DNA of 64,000 nucleotides from positions 39,496 through 103,495 of the forward strand of contig NZ_MUBK01000014.1 in assembly GCF_002127545.1 (NCBI RefSeq). Reading direction: 5' to 3'. Of the stretch, positions 42,857-53,468 are shown piece after piece. The stretch is from Xenorhabdus beddingii (GTDB lineage Bacteria > Pseudomonadota > Gammaproteobacteria > Enterobacterales > Enterobacteriaceae). The position numbers and the translations under genes were made by a program. Each line of letters opens with the position of its first letter. The first letter of the stretch is position 1. The notes beneath the pieces are model-generated. The model had not been told where the DNA came from, ran no database searches, and worked only from the letters and a program-made list of their open reading frames with translations.

Positions 42857-43633
42857 TTACCCAATCTGAATCGACAACATACTCAAGGAGCCGTCTTCAA
42901 TCCCCTCAACCGGGGTTGAAACCGGCTCTTTTTTATCCCATGTCCCCATCACATACAGTAACGGCAGGAAGTGCTCTGGTGTCGGGTTAGACAATTGACC
43001 ATCTTCCCTGTCCAAAGCATTAAACAGGGGATGAGGCTCTGCAAGGCTGGTTAAACTGCCACGCACAAACTGTTCAAAAGAGAGTGCCCAGGGAAAAGGT
43101 TCTCCCTCCGCGACTTGGGCGGGCAAGTTATGCACGACATTGCCACTGCCTATTATTAAGACGCCTTCATCACGCAGTAAGGCTAATTTCCGGCCTATTT
43201 CATAATGGAAAGACGCCGGTTGATTGCGATCCATGCTCAGTTGGACGACCGGAATATCCGCATCGGGATACATTTTTGCCAATATTCCCCAAGACCCATG
43301 ATCCAGTCCCCATTCCTCAAAATCAGTCTCAACCTCAGTCGGCTCAAGAATATCCTGTACTAATACAGCCAGTTCAGGAAAACCTTTCGCGGGATACTGT
43401 TTGTCATGCAACTTTTGGGGGAAATGACCAAAATCGTGGATAGTTCTGGGCTGTGCCATCGCCGTCACCGCCGTACCATTGGTATACCAGTGGGCGGAAA
43501 TCACCAGGATCGCCCTTGGCTTGGGTAATTTTTTCCCCAGTTCATACCAAGCACGTGAATAATAGTTATCGTCAATGGCATTCATTGGACTGCCATGACC
43601 AATGAATAGAGCAGGCATTCTCAGGAGACTCAT
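42857..43633 (-). CDS. ygiD: 4,5-DOPA dioxygenase extradiol family protein
   Basis: LigB-type extradiol dioxygenase fold that binds zinc or iron through histidines; E. coli YgiD opens the catechol ring of DOPA in vitro. GHGSPMNAIDDN, SAHWYTNGTAVTAM, the GLDHGSWGILAKMYPDADIPVVQLS block and GSGNVVHNL are conserved. Length 258. Convergent with ygiC; the 3' ends are 5 bp apart, so readthrough transcripts would be antisense. Confidence 0.95.
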   Translation of the reverse strand: MSLLRMPALFIGHGSPMNAIDDNYYSRAWYELGKKLPKPRAILVISAHWYTNGTAVTAMAQPRTIHDFGHFPQKLHDKQYPAKGFPELAVLVQDILEPTEVETDFEEWGLDHGSWGILAKMYPDADIPVVQLSMDRNQPASFHYEIGRKLALLRDEGVLIIGSGNVVHNLPAQVAEGEPFPWALSFEQFVRGSLTSLAEPHPLFNALDREDGQLSNPTPEHFLPLLYVMGTWDKKEPVSTPVEGIEDGSLSMLSIQIG

Positions 43634-43993
43634 TCTCGCCCCTTATACAGCAAATTAAACATTTGGATAATGAATTGTGAGTTATGGTAAAAAAATTATG
43701 ACAAGATTAAGACTTTTCTTCCTTGAATGCAGTCAATCAAAAATGATGGAGTGTTTCAAAAATACTGAAAGGCCACAGAGGACGGACTGTAGCCTTTCAA
43801 ACGTGCAGGTAATATTTTTCCCCATCTTTCAAGCTACTGTACTATTGTACAGCAACTCAAAATCTGTTGAATATAATCGATATCGTCTATCCAATTTATT
43901 TTCCGGGCGGTTTTCTATCCAGATTTAAGGAAACCGCACTTCTCCGGCAGACTGTGAAACTGACGCCTTAAAGTCGCCTATTGGGATCGCCTC
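43634..43993. other. Intergenic region between ygiD and ribB
   Basis: About 360 bp without a supported gene; in E. coli zupT lies here and is absent. It contains an imperfect hairpin at 43768-43797 (AAAGGC...GCCTTT). An 83-codon plus-strand frame shows no recognisable features. Confidence 0.55.
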
Positions 43994-44647
43994 TTAACTC
44001 GCGGCCTGTGCTATCTTTAGCCGATAGTCCACCAAATCTTCGATGGTGACGACCGGCATGTCATGCAGTTTTGCGAATTCAATCACTTCCGGCGCACGAG
44101 CCATTGAACCATCATCATTGGTCAACTCACACAATACGCCGGCTGGCTTGAAACCCGCCATTCTGACCAAATCAATGGTGGCTTCAGTATGACCGCGACG
44201 AGTTAAAACGCCTCCCGGTTGCGCCCGCAAAGGAAAAACATGCCCGGGCCGATTCAGATCGTTTGGCTGCGCATTGTCGGCAATCGCAGCCTGGATCGTG
44301 GTAATGCGATCTGCCGCAGAGACCCCCGTTGTGACCCCTTGTGCCGCTTCGATAGTGACAGTGAACGCGGTCTGGTACTGACTGGAATTATTTTCTACCA
44401 TCATTGGCAGATTGAGCTGCTGGCGACGTTCTTCTGTCAGGCAAAGGCAAACAATTCCGCTGCCATGACGGATGGTCAATGCCATTTGCTCGACCGTCAT
44501 TGTTTCTGCGGCGAAAATCATGTCACCTTCATTCTCACGATTTTCGTCATCCAGTACCATCACGCCCTGACCCGCACGCAAAGCAGCAAGCGCACGTTCA
44601 ACACGTTCAAATGGCGTCCCATATGAGGAAAGTAGCGTCTGATTCAT
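43994..44647 (-). CDS. ribB: 3,4-dihydroxy-2-butanone 4-phosphate synthase
   Basis: Makes the four-carbon unit of riboflavin from ribulose 5-phosphate. The acidic loop [18 protein letters not shown] holds the metal-binding glutamates, and [10 protein letters not shown] with [11 protein letters not shown] holds the catalytic histidine. Length 217, as in E. coli. Single-gene unit with an FMN riboswitch in its leader (44770-44939). Confidence 0.98.
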   Translation of the reverse strand: MNQTLLSSYGTPFERVERALAALRAGQGVMVLDDENRENEGDMIFAAETMTVEQMALTIRHGSGIVCLCLTEERRQQLNLPMMVENNSSQYQTAFTVTIEAAQGVTTGVSAADRITTIQAAIADNAQPNDLNRPGHVFPLRAQPGGVLTRRGHTEATIDLVRMAGFKPAGVLCELTNDDGSMARAPEVIEFAKLHDMPVVTIEDLVDYRLKIAQAAS

Positions 44648-44769
44648 GGTAAAGAAACCTCTTTAATTGTATGGATTACCAGAATCAGGGCAATTTTGAG
44701 GAGTTCGTGTTGCGCAAAAATACGGCAACAAAAACAACAGACGAGCGCAAGCACTCGATTGATGCTGTT

Positions 44770-44939
44770 ATTCTCTCCCATCCGGACTTTCACCGTCGGC
44801 TCCAGAATTACACTGGATCTGCTGACCTCTGTTTTATTTCGTTAAGAATAACCACAAACAGAGCGCTCGCGGGCTGCATAAAATCATCATCAGACCATTT
44901 CATGTTACCGCCGGTAGGGACTTTCACCCTGCCCTGAGA
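44770..44939 (-). promoter_or_regulatory. FMN riboswitch (RFN element) in the ribB leader
   Basis: On the minus strand the leader begins TCAGGGCAGGGTGAAA-GTCCCTACCGGCGGTAA and ends GCCGACGGTGAAA-GTCCGGATGGGAGAGAA. These are the conserved P1-P2 and P5-P6 cores of the RFN aptamer, in the right order about 120 bp before ribB. Riboflavin synthesis should be repressed by FMN. Confidence 0.97.
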
Positions 44940-45091
44940 TAAACAGTTTCACTATAGCGCTAATAAACTGCAGGGGCAATCGACAAAATCAAATATGAAA
45001 CCTGGCTCGCAATCATTTATGCTTTTATCATCAGGGAGTAAAATACTGCCAACACGATTAGCATAAATTATGCATAAGAAGGATGATCATC

Positions 45092-45367
45092 ATGCTCGAT
45101 CCAAAGAAAATTGAACAAATTGCCCGCCAAATCCACAACTCCATGCCGAAAGGAGTCAAAGAGTTTGGTGATGATGTAGAAAAGAAACTGCGTACCGTTC
45201 TTCAATCCCAACTGAGTAAGCTGGATCTCGTCAACCGTGAAGAATTTGATGTTCAGACACAGGTGCTTCTTCGTACCCGTGAAAAGTTGGTGGCGATGGA
45301 ACAACGCCTAAGTGAACTGGAAGCCCGCCTCGAAAGTTCAGACCAAAAAACTCAGCAGGCTGAATAA
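45092..45367 (+). CDS. ubiK: UbiK (YqiC), ubiquinone biosynthesis accessory factor
   Basis: Small accessory protein that works with UbiJ in aerobic ubiquinone synthesis. [34 protein letters not shown] is the conserved N-terminal half, followed by a C-terminal coiled coil ([24 protein letters not shown]). I start it at ATG 45092 with AAGGA upstream, as in E. coli; ATG 45083 would add three residues. 91 residues against 96. Confidence 0.96.
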   Translation: MLDPKKIEQIARQIHNSMPKGVKEFGDDVEKKLRTVLQSQLSKLDLVNREEFDVQTQVLLRTREKLVAMEQRLSELEARLESSDQKTQQAE

Positions 45368-45373
45368 TGACAT

Positions 45374-45406
45374 GAGGAGAATCGCTATCTTAGCTCAGTT
45401 CTCCTC
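45374..45406. terminator. Possible terminator hairpin between ubiK and hldE
   Basis: GAGGAGAA and TTCTCCTC form a perfect 8-bp stem with a 17-base loop between the convergent ubiK and hldE. No U run is present. Confidence 0.35.
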
Positions 45407-45464
45407 CCCATATCCGCTTTCATCTTCACATTGCCGCCCCATTGAGTGCAATATGAAGCCAAAT

Positions 45465-46889
45465 CTACTGGCGCTGAATGGTCTTGATGATATTGGTCGT
45501 TGAAATGCCATCCTCGAAGTTCAATACCTGAACCTCGCCACCCGCCGCCCACACTTCTTCGCTACCGGCAATCTCTTCGGGCTGGTAATCCCCCCCTTTG
45601 ACCAAAATATCCGGCAGGATGTCCGCAATTAAACGCTGAGGTGTATCTTCCTCAAATTCCACCACCCAATCCACCGATTCCAGGGCAGATAACACAATCA
45701 TGCGCTGTTCCAGTGGGTTGACCGGACGGGTTTCCCCTTTCAGCCGTTTGGTGGAAGCATCACTATTGACGGCAACGATCAGACGATCCCCTAATTTGCG
45801 GGCGTTGGACAAATAAGAAACATGCCCGGCATGAAGGATGTCAAAACAGCCGTTAGTCATGACGATACGTTCACCACGCTGACGGGCCTGTGCAACAACG
45901 TCTTTCAGTTGCGCTTCACTCATGACACCAAAGCCGGTTTTTGCGCGTCCACGCACCGCATTTTCCAGTTCAACAGGCGAAACCGTAGACGTGCCCAGTT
46001 TGCCAACCACAACCCCCGCTGCGGCATTGGCAAGGTAACAAGCCTCATTCAGCGGTTTGCCAGCAGCAAGCGCTGTGGCCAATACGCCAATGACGGTATC
46101 TCCCGCCCCCGTGACATCGAAAACTTCCTGCGCCTGAGTTGGCAGATGCAGGGGGGGATGCCCGATCCGCAACAAGCTCATACCCCGCTCAGAGCGCGTA
46201 ATCAGCAAGGCTTTCAACTCCAAATCCTGTACCAGTTGCGTCCCTTTCTGAACCAGCTCATCATCGTCTTTGCAGTGCCCCACAACCGCTTCAAACTCTG
46301 ACATATTTGGCGTAAGCAATGTTGCGCCACGATAGCGCCCGAAATCGCTGCCTTTTGGATCGATAAGCACAGGAACATTGGCTTCATTGGCAAGTTTAAT
46401 CATGGCCTGAACTTGGCTCAGTGCCCCCTTGGCATAATCTGACAGTACCAACGCCCCGATATGAGGCAGGGAGTTTTGAATTTTTTCCAGCATCGGTTGA
46501 GCATCCACATTCTGGAAACCTTCTTCAAAATCCAGACGGAGCAATTGCTGATTGCGTGATAAAACACGCAGTTTCGTGATGGTAGGATGCGTGGGAACAG
46601 CCACAAAATCACATCGGACTTTCACACTACTGAGTTTCTCACTCAATGCCCGTGCAGCATCATCAATGCCCGTCAGCCCGACCAAACGTGAATTTGCACC
46701 CAGTGAGGCAATATTCATGGCAACGTTAGCCGCGCCACCCGGACGCTCTTCAATCGTTTCCACCTTAACCACGGGAACCGGGGCTTCCGGTGAAATGCGG
46801 CTGGTTGGGCCATACCAATAACGGTCTAACATGACATCACCCACAACCAAAACCCCTGCGTGGTGAAAATCAGGGAGGGTTACTTTCAT
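45465..46889 (-). CDS. hldE: Bifunctional heptose 7-phosphate kinase / heptose 1-phosphate adenylyltransferase
   Basis: Two steps in ADP-heptose supply for the lipopolysaccharide inner core. The N-terminal ribokinase-like kinase (about 1-318) has [15 protein letters not shown] and the ATP-binding DVTGAGDT; the C-terminal nucleotidyltransferase (about 344-474) has [17 protein letters not shown]. Start at ATG 46889 ([12 protein letters not shown]) as in E. coli; 474 residues against 477. It follows glnE on the same strand by 96 bp. Confidence 0.97.
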   Translation of the reverse strand: MKVTLPDFHHAGVLVVGDVMLDRYWYGPTSRISPEAPVPVVKVETIEERPGGAANVAMNIASLGANSRLVGLTGIDDAARALSEKLSSVKVRCDFVAVPTHPTITKLRVLSRNQQLLRLDFEEGFQNVDAQPMLEKIQNSLPHIGALVLSDYAKGALSQVQAMIKLANEANVPVLIDPKGSDFGRYRGATLLTPNMSEFEAVVGHCKDDDELVQKGTQLVQDLELKALLITRSERGMSLLRIGHPPLHLPTQAQEVFDVTGAGDTVIGVLATALAAGKPLNEACYLANAAAGVVVGKLGTSTVSPVELENAVRGRAKTGFGVMSEAQLKDVVAQARQRGERIVMTNGCFDILHAGHVSYLSNARKLGDRLIVAVNSDASTKRLKGETRPVNPLEQRMIVLSALESVDWVVEFEEDTPQRLIADILPDILVKGGDYQPEEIAGSEEVWAAGGEVQVLNFEDGISTTNIIKTIQRQ

Positions 46890-46985
46890 CCCATGCTCCA
46901 AATATCAGAATAAACTGTTGTGGATATTACCATAATCCATTTGAATACCCGTAAGATCCCGTAGGAAAAGCGACGATGGCAACGA

Positions 46986-49823
46986 TTATCCAAGCCACTT
47001 CTGCCAGCTATTACGCACCAAGGCCTGCTGCTGACTAAAATGGTCAGAGGAAACCCGGCTGGATAACGTTTGCAAGGCAAGGTGATGCAGTTCATTGCGC
47101 AGGGTGATATACGCCTGCGTCAGTGCCTGCGCCTCCTGCTCATCCATAATATGATGGTGCGCCATTAATTCAAAAATTCGTACATTATCAGACCAACGGG
47201 TCAATTTGGCATTTTCCGGCGCATAACGCAGTACCTGATACTGGGCGATAAACTCAATATCCGTGATCCCGCCGGGATCTGCTTTGATATCAAATTGATC
47301 CTGTTGATGACTGCCTAAATGCCGGTGCATTTTTTCCCGCATGTCACGCACCTGCTGACGAAGAAGATCGGGTTCGCGAGGAATGCATAACGTTTCACGG
47401 CGAATGCGTTCAAAATCACTGCGCATCTTCTCATCACCAAAAACCATCCGCGCCCGAATCAAGGCTTGATGTTCCCAAGTCCACGCTTCATTTTTCTGAT
47501 AGTCATCAAAAGCCTCAAGGGTACTGACCAGCATTCCCGCTTCACCGGATGGCCGCAGGCGGGCATCGACGTCATACAGTACGCCCGATGTCGTTCGGGT
47601 GCTGAACAGGTGAATGATGCGTTGAGCAAGACGCAAATAAAACTGGCGGGCATCAATGGGACGGGCGCCGTCGGTCATCACGCCCATGGGACAATCCAGC
47701 AAGAACACCAGATCCAAGTCAGAACCATAACCCAGCTCCCAGCCGCCCAATTTGCCATAACCGATAATGGCAAACCCCAGCCCCTGCCGCCGGGATAAGT
47801 GGGCTGGAGCGCCATAGCGTTTAACCATCTGGCTCCACGCCTGCTGCACCACCGCGCCAATAATGGCTTCCGCCAGATAAGTGAGATGATCACTCACCTT
47901 CATCACGGGCAGGACTCCCGCAATATCTTCTGCCGCAATCCGCAATAATTGGGCTTGTTTAAATTGCCGCAGAGCTTCCAGCAATTGCTCTTCATCATCT
48001 TCAGGTATACGCAACAAATATTGATAAAGTTCATCGTGATAGGCTTCCATCGGCAACGGCTGATACAACGATTTGGGATCAAGCAGTTCATCCAGCAACA
48101 GTGGATGGCGGGTAAGCTGGCTGGCAATCATCGGGGAAGCCGCACACAGGCGAATAACGTGGATCATGACCTGCTCTGATTCCAGCATCAGTTCCAAATA
48201 AGTCGTTCGACTGACGATACTGAGTAGCAGGGGGATAATCCGCGCCAAAACGGTATTGGCATCCTCCCGCCCGCCAATTTTGGCCAACAGGCGTGGCATC
48301 AATTGGTCAAGGACATCTCGCCCTCTTGGGCCAATAGTACGCTTACTGACGTCCTGACGAAAAAGCACAATCACATCAAGCATTTTCTGGGCTTCTACCC
48401 CATCAAGGTGAGGGATCAATGTGATAAGTTCATCTCTGTTCAAGGCTTCCTGCCATAAACTCTTAAATGGCACATGATTGGCTTCCTCGCCATTCTCTTC
48501 ACTCTCATCACCAATCAACTGCTGAAAAATACTTCGCACAGCATGCATGTTGCGTTCTGTTGCTGCCATTAACTCATCCCAATCGGTGAACCCCATTCCC
48601 CAAGCTAATCGGGCACGATCCAGCGCATTATCCGGCAAAGTTTGTGTTTGTTGATCACGAATCGATTGCAGCAAATTTTCAAGCCGACGCAAGAACAGAT
48701 AACTTTTTTCAAGCTGGTTTACCTGTTCCGCCGGCAATAAAGCCAAATCTTCGATGGCTTTCAATGTGGGCAGCAATGAACGGGATTGCAGGCTCGGCTC
48801 TCTTCCACCACGAATAAGCTGAAAAACCTGAGTGATGAATTCAATTTCGCGGATCCCTCCCGCGCCTAATTTAATATTGTCTTTTAGCCCACGTCGGCGA
48901 ACTTCCCGTTCAATCATGCCCTTCATATTACGCAAGGACTGGATCACACTAAAATCGATATAACGACGAAAGACGAATGGCCGCAGCATCTGGCGCAGAT
49001 CCTGAGAATAAGCCTGCCCGTCATGCCCCAAAATCCGCGCTTTCACCAGTGCGTAACGTTCCCAGTCGCGCCCTTGTTCCTGATAATAATCTTCCAGCGC
49101 AGGGAAACTGAATACCAAAGGCCCGCTGTCACCAAACGGGCGCAATCTCATATCCACCCGATAAACGAATCCGTCTACCGTTTGTTGATCCAGAGCCTTA
49201 ATCAGTTTTTGCCCCAATCGAGTGAAAAACTGGGCGTTGTCCATTTCACGGCGTCCGCCTTGCGTTACACCATTTTCTGGATAAGCAAAAATGAGGTCGA
49301 TATCAGAGGAAAAATTGAGTTCTCCGCCCCCCAGTTTGCCCATCCCCAGAATTAACAACGGCTGCGCCATCCCCTCACTGCTGGAGGGTGTTCCCCAGTC
49401 TTGACAGCAACGCAGATAAAGCCAGTCACGGGCTGCCACAATCAAGGTTTCAGCCAGCACACTTAATTGCTGCAAAGTCTGCTCGGTCGTACAGCTTTGC
49501 AATGCCTGTGACCATGCAATCCTGACCAGAATGCGATGGCGGAACAGGCGTAAAACCCGCATCAATCCATGTTCATCGTTTGCCGTAGACAATGCCTGTT
49601 CTAACCAATGGGAATAACACTGCCATTCCTCCGCTTGCGGAGGATTCTGGCGAATGTCCTCTAACCATGCAGGCCGAGAGAGTAAATTTTCTGCCACAAA
49701 ATCACTCAATGACAATACGACCTGTTCATGATGTGCAAAGGACGTTGCGGTTAGCTCTGATGGCGGTAAATTCGCAACGATATGCTGTAATTGTTGGGCT
49801 AAAGATGATGAAAGTGGCAACAT
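46986..49823 (-). CDS. glnE: Bifunctional glutamine synthetase adenylyltransferase/removing enzyme
   Basis: Adenylylates and de-adenylylates glutamine synthetase in response to PII and glutamine. Two nucleotidyltransferase domains are seen: the N-terminal deadenylylase with [23 protein letters not shown], and the C-terminal adenylylase with [21 protein letters not shown]. Length 945 (E. coli 946). It starts 24 bp after ygiF, so the two are cotranscribed as in E. coli. Confidence 0.98.
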   Translation of the reverse strand: MLPLSSSLAQQLQHIVANLPPSELTATSFAHHEQVVLSLSDFVAENLLSRPAWLEDIRQNPPQAEEWQCYSHWLEQALSTANDEHGLMRVLRLFRHRILVRIAWSQALQSCTTEQTLQQLSVLAETLIVAARDWLYLRCCQDWGTPSSSEGMAQPLLILGMGKLGGGELNFSSDIDLIFAYPENGVTQGGRREMDNAQFFTRLGQKLIKALDQQTVDGFVYRVDMRLRPFGDSGPLVFSFPALEDYYQEQGRDWERYALVKARILGHDGQAYSQDLRQMLRPFVFRRYIDFSVIQSLRNMKGMIEREVRRRGLKDNIKLGAGGIREIEFITQVFQLIRGGREPSLQSRSLLPTLKAIEDLALLPAEQVNQLEKSYLFLRRLENLLQSIRDQQTQTLPDNALDRARLAWGMGFTDWDELMAATERNMHAVRSIFQQLIGDESEENGEEANHVPFKSLWQEALNRDELITLIPHLDGVEAQKMLDVIVLFRQDVSKRTIGPRGRDVLDQLMPRLLAKIGGREDANTVLARIIPLLLSIVSRTTYLELMLESEQVMIHVIRLCAASPMIASQLTRHPLLLDELLDPKSLYQPLPMEAYHDELYQYLLRIPEDDEEQLLEALRQFKQAQLLRIAAEDIAGVLPVMKVSDHLTYLAEAIIGAVVQQAWSQMVKRYGAPAHLSRRQGLGFAIIGYGKLGGWELGYGSDLDLVFLLDCPMGVMTDGARPIDARQFYLRLAQRIIHLFSTRTTSGVLYDVDARLRPSGEAGMLVSTLEAFDDYQKNEAWTWEHQALIRARMVFGDEKMRSDFERIRRETLCIPREPDLLRQQVRDMREKMHRHLGSHQQDQFDIKADPGGITDIEFIAQYQVLRYAPENAKLTRWSDNVRIFELMAHHHIMDEQEAQALTQAYITLRNELHHLALQTLSSRVSSDHFSQQQALVRNSWQKWLG

Positions 49824-49847
49824 AACTGGGTTTTCCTTGATTACCGT

Positions 49848-50846
49848 TTATTGAGACTGATCCACTAAACATTGCGTTAACGCCAGCTTACATTGCAGCC
49901 ATGAAGCGCTGTAACACACGGTTTCGGCTTCTGCACTGGCAGTAGATAAACCCGCCTTTAAACCGGGCAATAAATCAGGCAATCGCCCCACTGCCGATAA
50001 ATATCCGGCCTGTTTTTCAGTGAGCTGCATGACCCAATGTAAAACTTGAACCAATCCCGTTTTACCTTCGTTCAAACCCGCCAGCCACCCTTCTTCCTGT
50101 TCCTGCCATTGCGCTAAAATTTCAGTCAGAAGCACCGACAATGGCTGCTGCCATTCCAATTCATCAGGCACACTTGGCAACGGCTTATGCGGTAAGCCAT
50201 GAGCAAGGGCATATCCCCGTGCGGCTTTGCTTTTATTCGCCAAACGCAACCCATTCTGTGATGCCAGTTGATTTGCCAGCGACAAAATATCGGTGACATT
50301 GCCGTTGATTAACTCCAGTTCAAACTCACAAATGGGTGATATCCGTTCTCCAGCGGGTCTATTTTCTGAATATTTATTTCCAGAACGTTTATTCCCAGAA
50401 CAAACACTTCCCTGATCCAACACAACTTCAATTTCACTTTGTCCATACATCAGCAACCATTTCTCACGGGTGAAATCAGTGCTGAACAGTTCGGTCAATT
50501 CAGCCTGTAGATGTGCAAGATCCGTATGTTCAGGCCAGATATGAGCGGGAAACTGCGCTAAATCCAATTCAGGCTGGTGCAGGGGGACATTGAATTCAGG
50601 ACGCTGATGCAATCCCCCCACCACGTTACCTGCGGTTTTGATCGTCATCTCATAATGCCCGTCAAAACCACGAATACGCAGCCCCATATCCCAACGCCGC
50701 AATTGATTATCCGGCGTCTCAAAATAAATATTGGTCAGGTGTTTTGGTGATGAGTGATGATGAGAAAACTGAAATAATTGCTGGCGGGCTGCTGATATCG
50801 CATCAGACTTAACCGACAGTTTCAACTCTATTTCTACAGAACTCAT
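49848..50846 (-). CDS. ygiF: YgiF-like inorganic triphosphatase with shortened CHAD domain
   Basis: E. coli YgiF hydrolyses tripolyphosphate. The N-terminal CYTH domain (about 1-210) has the EIELK motif (VEIELKLSV), IYFETPDNQLRRWDMGLRIRG and SKAARGYALA. The C-terminal CHAD region stops at KLALTQCLVDQSQ. E. coli YgiF continues about 90-100 residues past that point (433 in all; 332 here). The stop is 24 bp from glnE, so no remnant of the missing part remains. A 15-bp tandem repeat at 50358-50403 adds SGNKR-SGNKY-SENRP inside the CYTH domain. The CYTH catalytic part looks intact. Confidence 0.9.
   Translation of the reverse strand: MSSVEIELKLSVKSDAISAARQQLFQFSHHHSSPKHLTNIYFETPDNQLRRWDMGLRIRGFDGHYEMTIKTAGNVVGGLHQRPEFNVPLHQPELDLAQFPAHIWPEHTDLAHLQAELTELFSTDFTREKWLLMYGQSEIEVVLDQGSVCSGNKRSGNKYSENRPAGERISPICEFELELINGNVTDILSLANQLASQNGLRLANKSKAARGYALAHGLPHKPLPSVPDELEWQQPLSVLLTEILAQWQEQEEGWLAGLNEGKTGLVQVLHWVMQLTEKQAGYLSAVGRLPDLLPGLKAGLSTASAEAETVCYSASWLQCKLALTQCLVDQSQ
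50358..50403 (-). repeat. 15-bp in-frame tandem repeat in ygiF
   Basis: Three imperfect 15-bp copies encode SGNKR, SGNKY and SENRP between two beta-strand segments of the CYTH domain. The E. coli protein has no such insert. Confidence 0.8.
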
Positions 50847-51085
50847 ATTTTTATACTCAGTTCACAATTACGTTAACAAAAGAGAAAAATAAACCACAAT
50901 AGGGTGTTATCTCAACAACCATCATGCTTACTTCGTTAAAAAAGCACCTAACAAGGTCTGTATTCGGTCAGTTGAGAGAGGATTCATTCTGGTTTACTGA
51001 TTGCACCTACAAACTTAACTCTTTACTATCACTTGAGTAGTTTGAATCACGATGGGTCCATACACAAAGAACAGTTGAATACACA

Positions 51086-51706
51086 ATGCAAAAACGACAT
51101 CGATTATTTATCTTATTGCTAGGTTTCACGCTGCCATTATCCGTACACGCTGAAGAAAAACGTTATGTTTCTGACGAGCTATCAGCTTACATCCGTAGCG
51201 GCCCAAGCATTCAAAACCGTATCGTTGGCTCACTGAATTCTGGCGAAGAGGTCATCCTACTCAGCTCAAAACCAGAAAATGGTTTTTTACAGGTAAAAGA
51301 CCGCAAAGGACGGGCAAGCTGGATACTTTCAAGTGAACTCAGCACTATTCCAAGTTTGCATGAACGTCTGCCCGTGATGGAGCAAGAGATTAAAACGCTG
51401 ACCGACAATTTGGCAAATATTGATGATAAGTGGAATAAACGCACCGCTGAGTTACAAAACAAAGTGGCTGGCAGCGATAAGATCATCAATGACCTGAAAA
51501 AAGAAAATGCCCAGCTCCAGAGTAAATTAACCATAGCTGAGAAAAAAGTAGAAGCCGCCAATTTACAACTAGATGATAAACAAAGAGAAATCATCTTGCA
51601 GTGGTTTACTTATGGCGGTGGTGTCGCGGGAATTGGCCTGATTTTGGGGCTGGTCTTGCCACACATTATCCCACGCCGCAAAAATAAAGATCGCTGGATG
51701 AGCTGA
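51086..51706 (+). CDS. ygiM: YgiM, SH3 domain membrane protein
   Basis: A signal peptide (to HAEE), an SH3b-type domain (YVSDELSAYIRSGPSIQNRIVGSLNSGEEVILL), a long coiled coil (about residues 90-165) and one C-terminal transmembrane helix (YGGGVAGIGLILGLVLPHII) followed by basic residues. This is the architecture of E. coli YgiM, also 206 residues. Function unknown; a periplasmic, wall-facing role is inferred from the domains. cca follows 15 bp downstream. Confidence 0.95.
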   Translation: MQKRHRLFILLLGFTLPLSVHAEEKRYVSDELSAYIRSGPSIQNRIVGSLNSGEEVILLSSKPENGFLQVKDRKGRASWILSSELSTIPSLHERLPVMEQEIKTLTDNLANIDDKWNKRTAELQNKVAGSDKIINDLKKENAQLQSKLTIAEKKVEAANLQLDDKQREIILQWFTYGGGVAGIGLILGLVLPHIIPRRKNKDRWMS

Positions 51707-51721
51707 GTTAAGGAAGAAAGA

Positions 51722-52894
51722 GTGAAAGTCTATTTGGTTGGCGGCGCAGTTCGCGATCAATTATTGGGGCTGCCCGTGACTGAACGGGACTGGGTTGTCG
51801 TTGGCGGCGCTCCAGAAAAACTTCTGGCGCAAGGATATCAACAGGTTGGGAAAGATTTCCCGGTGTTCCTGCACCCTAAAACCCATGAAGAATATGCTCT
51901 GGCGCGTACCGAAAGAAAATCGGGTCAAGGATATACGGGGTTTACCTGTTATGCCGCTCCCGATGTGACCTTAGAAGAAGACCTGCTGCGCCGTGATTTA
52001 ACGATTAATGCGATGGCACAAACCCCAGAAGGTGAATTGGTCGATCCTTATCATGGTGCCCATGATCTCAAAAATCGCACGTTACGGCATGTTTCCACCG
52101 CATTTTCAGAAGATCCCTTACGTGTGTTGCGTCTGGCCCGCTTTGCCGCCCGCTTTGCCCATTTAGGTTTTTCAATTGCGCCAGAAACTCAAACACTCAT
52201 CACAGAAATGGTAGCCGGTGGTGAATTATCGTCATTGACCCCGGAACGAGTTTGGCGGGAAACTGAAAAAGCCCTCGCCTCACAATCACCGCAGGTCTAC
52301 TTTCAGGTGTTACGCGATTGCGGCGCGCTGGCCGTTCTTTTTCCTGAAATCGATAACGTGTTTGGCGTTCAATTACAGGAAGAAACGCATCTCAGGCTGG
52401 ATACCGGGCTTCACTCACTGCACGTTTTGCAAATATCTGCCCGATTGATCGAAGAGACGGACATCCGTTTTGCCTCACTGTGCAGCCATATCGGTATCAT
52501 GTCAGTGAAAAAAATGTGCGAACGGCTGCGCATTCCCAACTCAGCTCGCGACTTGGCCGCGATTGTGACGCAATATCACCGCTGGGTACACACCGCAGAG
52601 CAATTATCCCCCGAAACTTTGCTGACCTTATTTAATGCCATAGATGCCTGGCGTAAACCGCAACGAATCGAACAATTGATTATTTGTAGTGAAGCAGACC
52701 ATCGTGGATATACCGGTTCAGAAACCTTGTCCTATCCACAAGGTCATTATTTGCGCGAGGTCTTTACCATCGCCAGCCAAGTCAGCGTTCAGGAAGTGAT
52801 TGCCCGTGGATTCCAAAGCGCCGACATTCGCACAGAATTAGAGCGTCAGCGACACATTGCCATCGAAAACTGGAAACAACGTTCAGGGAATTAA
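51722..52894 (+). CDS. cca: CCA-adding enzyme with degenerate HD domain
   Basis: Adds or repairs the CCA end of tRNAs. Starts with GTG ([15 protein letters not shown]). The nucleotidyltransferase carboxylates are E21 and D23 (ERDWVV), followed by the [26 protein letters not shown] and ERVWRE motifs of class II enzymes. The C-terminal HD phosphohydrolase part is altered: where E. coli has LCHDLGK...HHGHGPAG, this protein reads [14 protein letters not shown] (residues 253-266), so about 20 residues including the HD dyad are gone. The frame is unbroken and the rest of the domain is conserved. Length 390 (E. coli 412). CCA addition should work; the phosphodiesterase and phosphatase activities are probably lost. 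Confidence 0.95.
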   Translation: MKVYLVGGAVRDQLLGLPVTERDWVVVGGAPEKLLAQGYQQVGKDFPVFLHPKTHEEYALARTERKSGQGYTGFTCYAAPDVTLEEDLLRRDLTINAMAQTPEGELVDPYHGAHDLKNRTLRHVSTAFSEDPLRVLRLARFAARFAHLGFSIAPETQTLITEMVAGGELSSLTPERVWRETEKALASQSPQVYFQVLRDCGALAVLFPEIDNVFGVQLQEETHLRLDTGLHSLHVLQISARLIEETDIRFASLCSHIGIMSVKKMCERLRIPNSARDLAAIVTQYHRWVHTAEQLSPETLLTLFNAIDAWRKPQRIEQLIICSEADHRGYTGSETLSYPQGHYLREVFTIASQVSVQEVIARGFQSADIRTELERQRHIAIENWKQRSGN

Positions 52895-52900
52895 TTTCCT

Positions 52901-52942
52901 ATGATCAATAGAAAGATGATCAATAAAACATGATCAACAAAT
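52901..52942 (+). repeat. 14-15 bp tandem repeat after cca
   Basis: Three head-to-tail copies of atgatcaataaaa-like sequence lie between the cca stop and its terminator. Confidence 0.8.
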
Positions 52943-52979
52943 GCGCCCCTGCTTATTCATCAAGTTGGGACGCTTTTTT
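52943..52979 (+). terminator. Terminator after cca
   Basis: GCGCCC and GGGACGC form a stem with one mismatch and a loop of about 18 bases, followed by TTTTTT. It sits about 50 bp past the cca stop and before convergent folB. Confidence 0.65.
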
Positions 52980-53005
52980 AACATGATGAGCGAAAATTCG
53001 GTCAA

Positions 53006-53359
53006 TTAATCCGCATTTCGTTCAATGACCACACCGACACTTTTGGCCTGTGCAACCGCTCCCGGCTTACTGACTTTGATCCTGACCCAGGGTGAATGAA
53101 ATTGATTCAACAAGATGCCCGCCACTTCTTCTGCGACCCGTTCAACCAAGGCAAAACGCTGGTTAGCCACATGATTGATGATAACCTCACTCACCCTGGA
53201 ATAATCCAGACAGTGCTCAACATTGTCACTGGAAGAGGCTCGTTTGTTATCCCATCCCATTTCGATATCGAACACTAATTTTTGCTTAATTGTTTGTTCC
53301 CAGTCATAAACACCGATCGTGGTAATGACGGTTAATTCTTCAATAAATACGATATCCAT
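53006..53359 (-). CDS. folB: Dihydroneopterin aldolase
   Basis: Splits dihydroneopterin to hydroxymethyl-dihydropterin in folate synthesis. [37 protein letters not shown] and the catalytic lysine segment IKVSKPGAV are conserved. I start it at ATG 53359, giving 117 residues (E. coli 122). It is divergent from plsY, with 109 bp between the starts. E. coli has uppP (bacA) between cca and folB; no such gene is here. Confidence 0.96.
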   Translation of the reverse strand: MDIVFIEELTVITTIGVYDWEQTIKQKLVFDIEMGWDNKRASSSDNVEHCLDYSRVSEVIINHVANQRFALVERVAEEVAGILLNQFHSPWVRIKVSKPGAVAQAKSVGVVIERNAD

Positions 53360-53468
53360 CACGCCCTTTTCCCCCTTTTTCGGTTCGCCAGATACCACTT
53401 CCGGCGAAATGTGCGTATTATCCAATGTTAGACTTAAGAAAACGACTCTTATTCCTTGGAGATATCTT

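Noticed and set aside
43677..43928. 83-codon plus-strand frame between ygiD and ribB
   Set aside because: No recognisable motif and no clear ribosome site; may be chance.
51782..51790. Loss of a catalytic aspartate in Cca (E21 for D21)
   Set aside because: Glutamate at this place, as I recall, also occurs in related enterobacterial Cca proteins, so it is probably a tolerated variant and not a defect.
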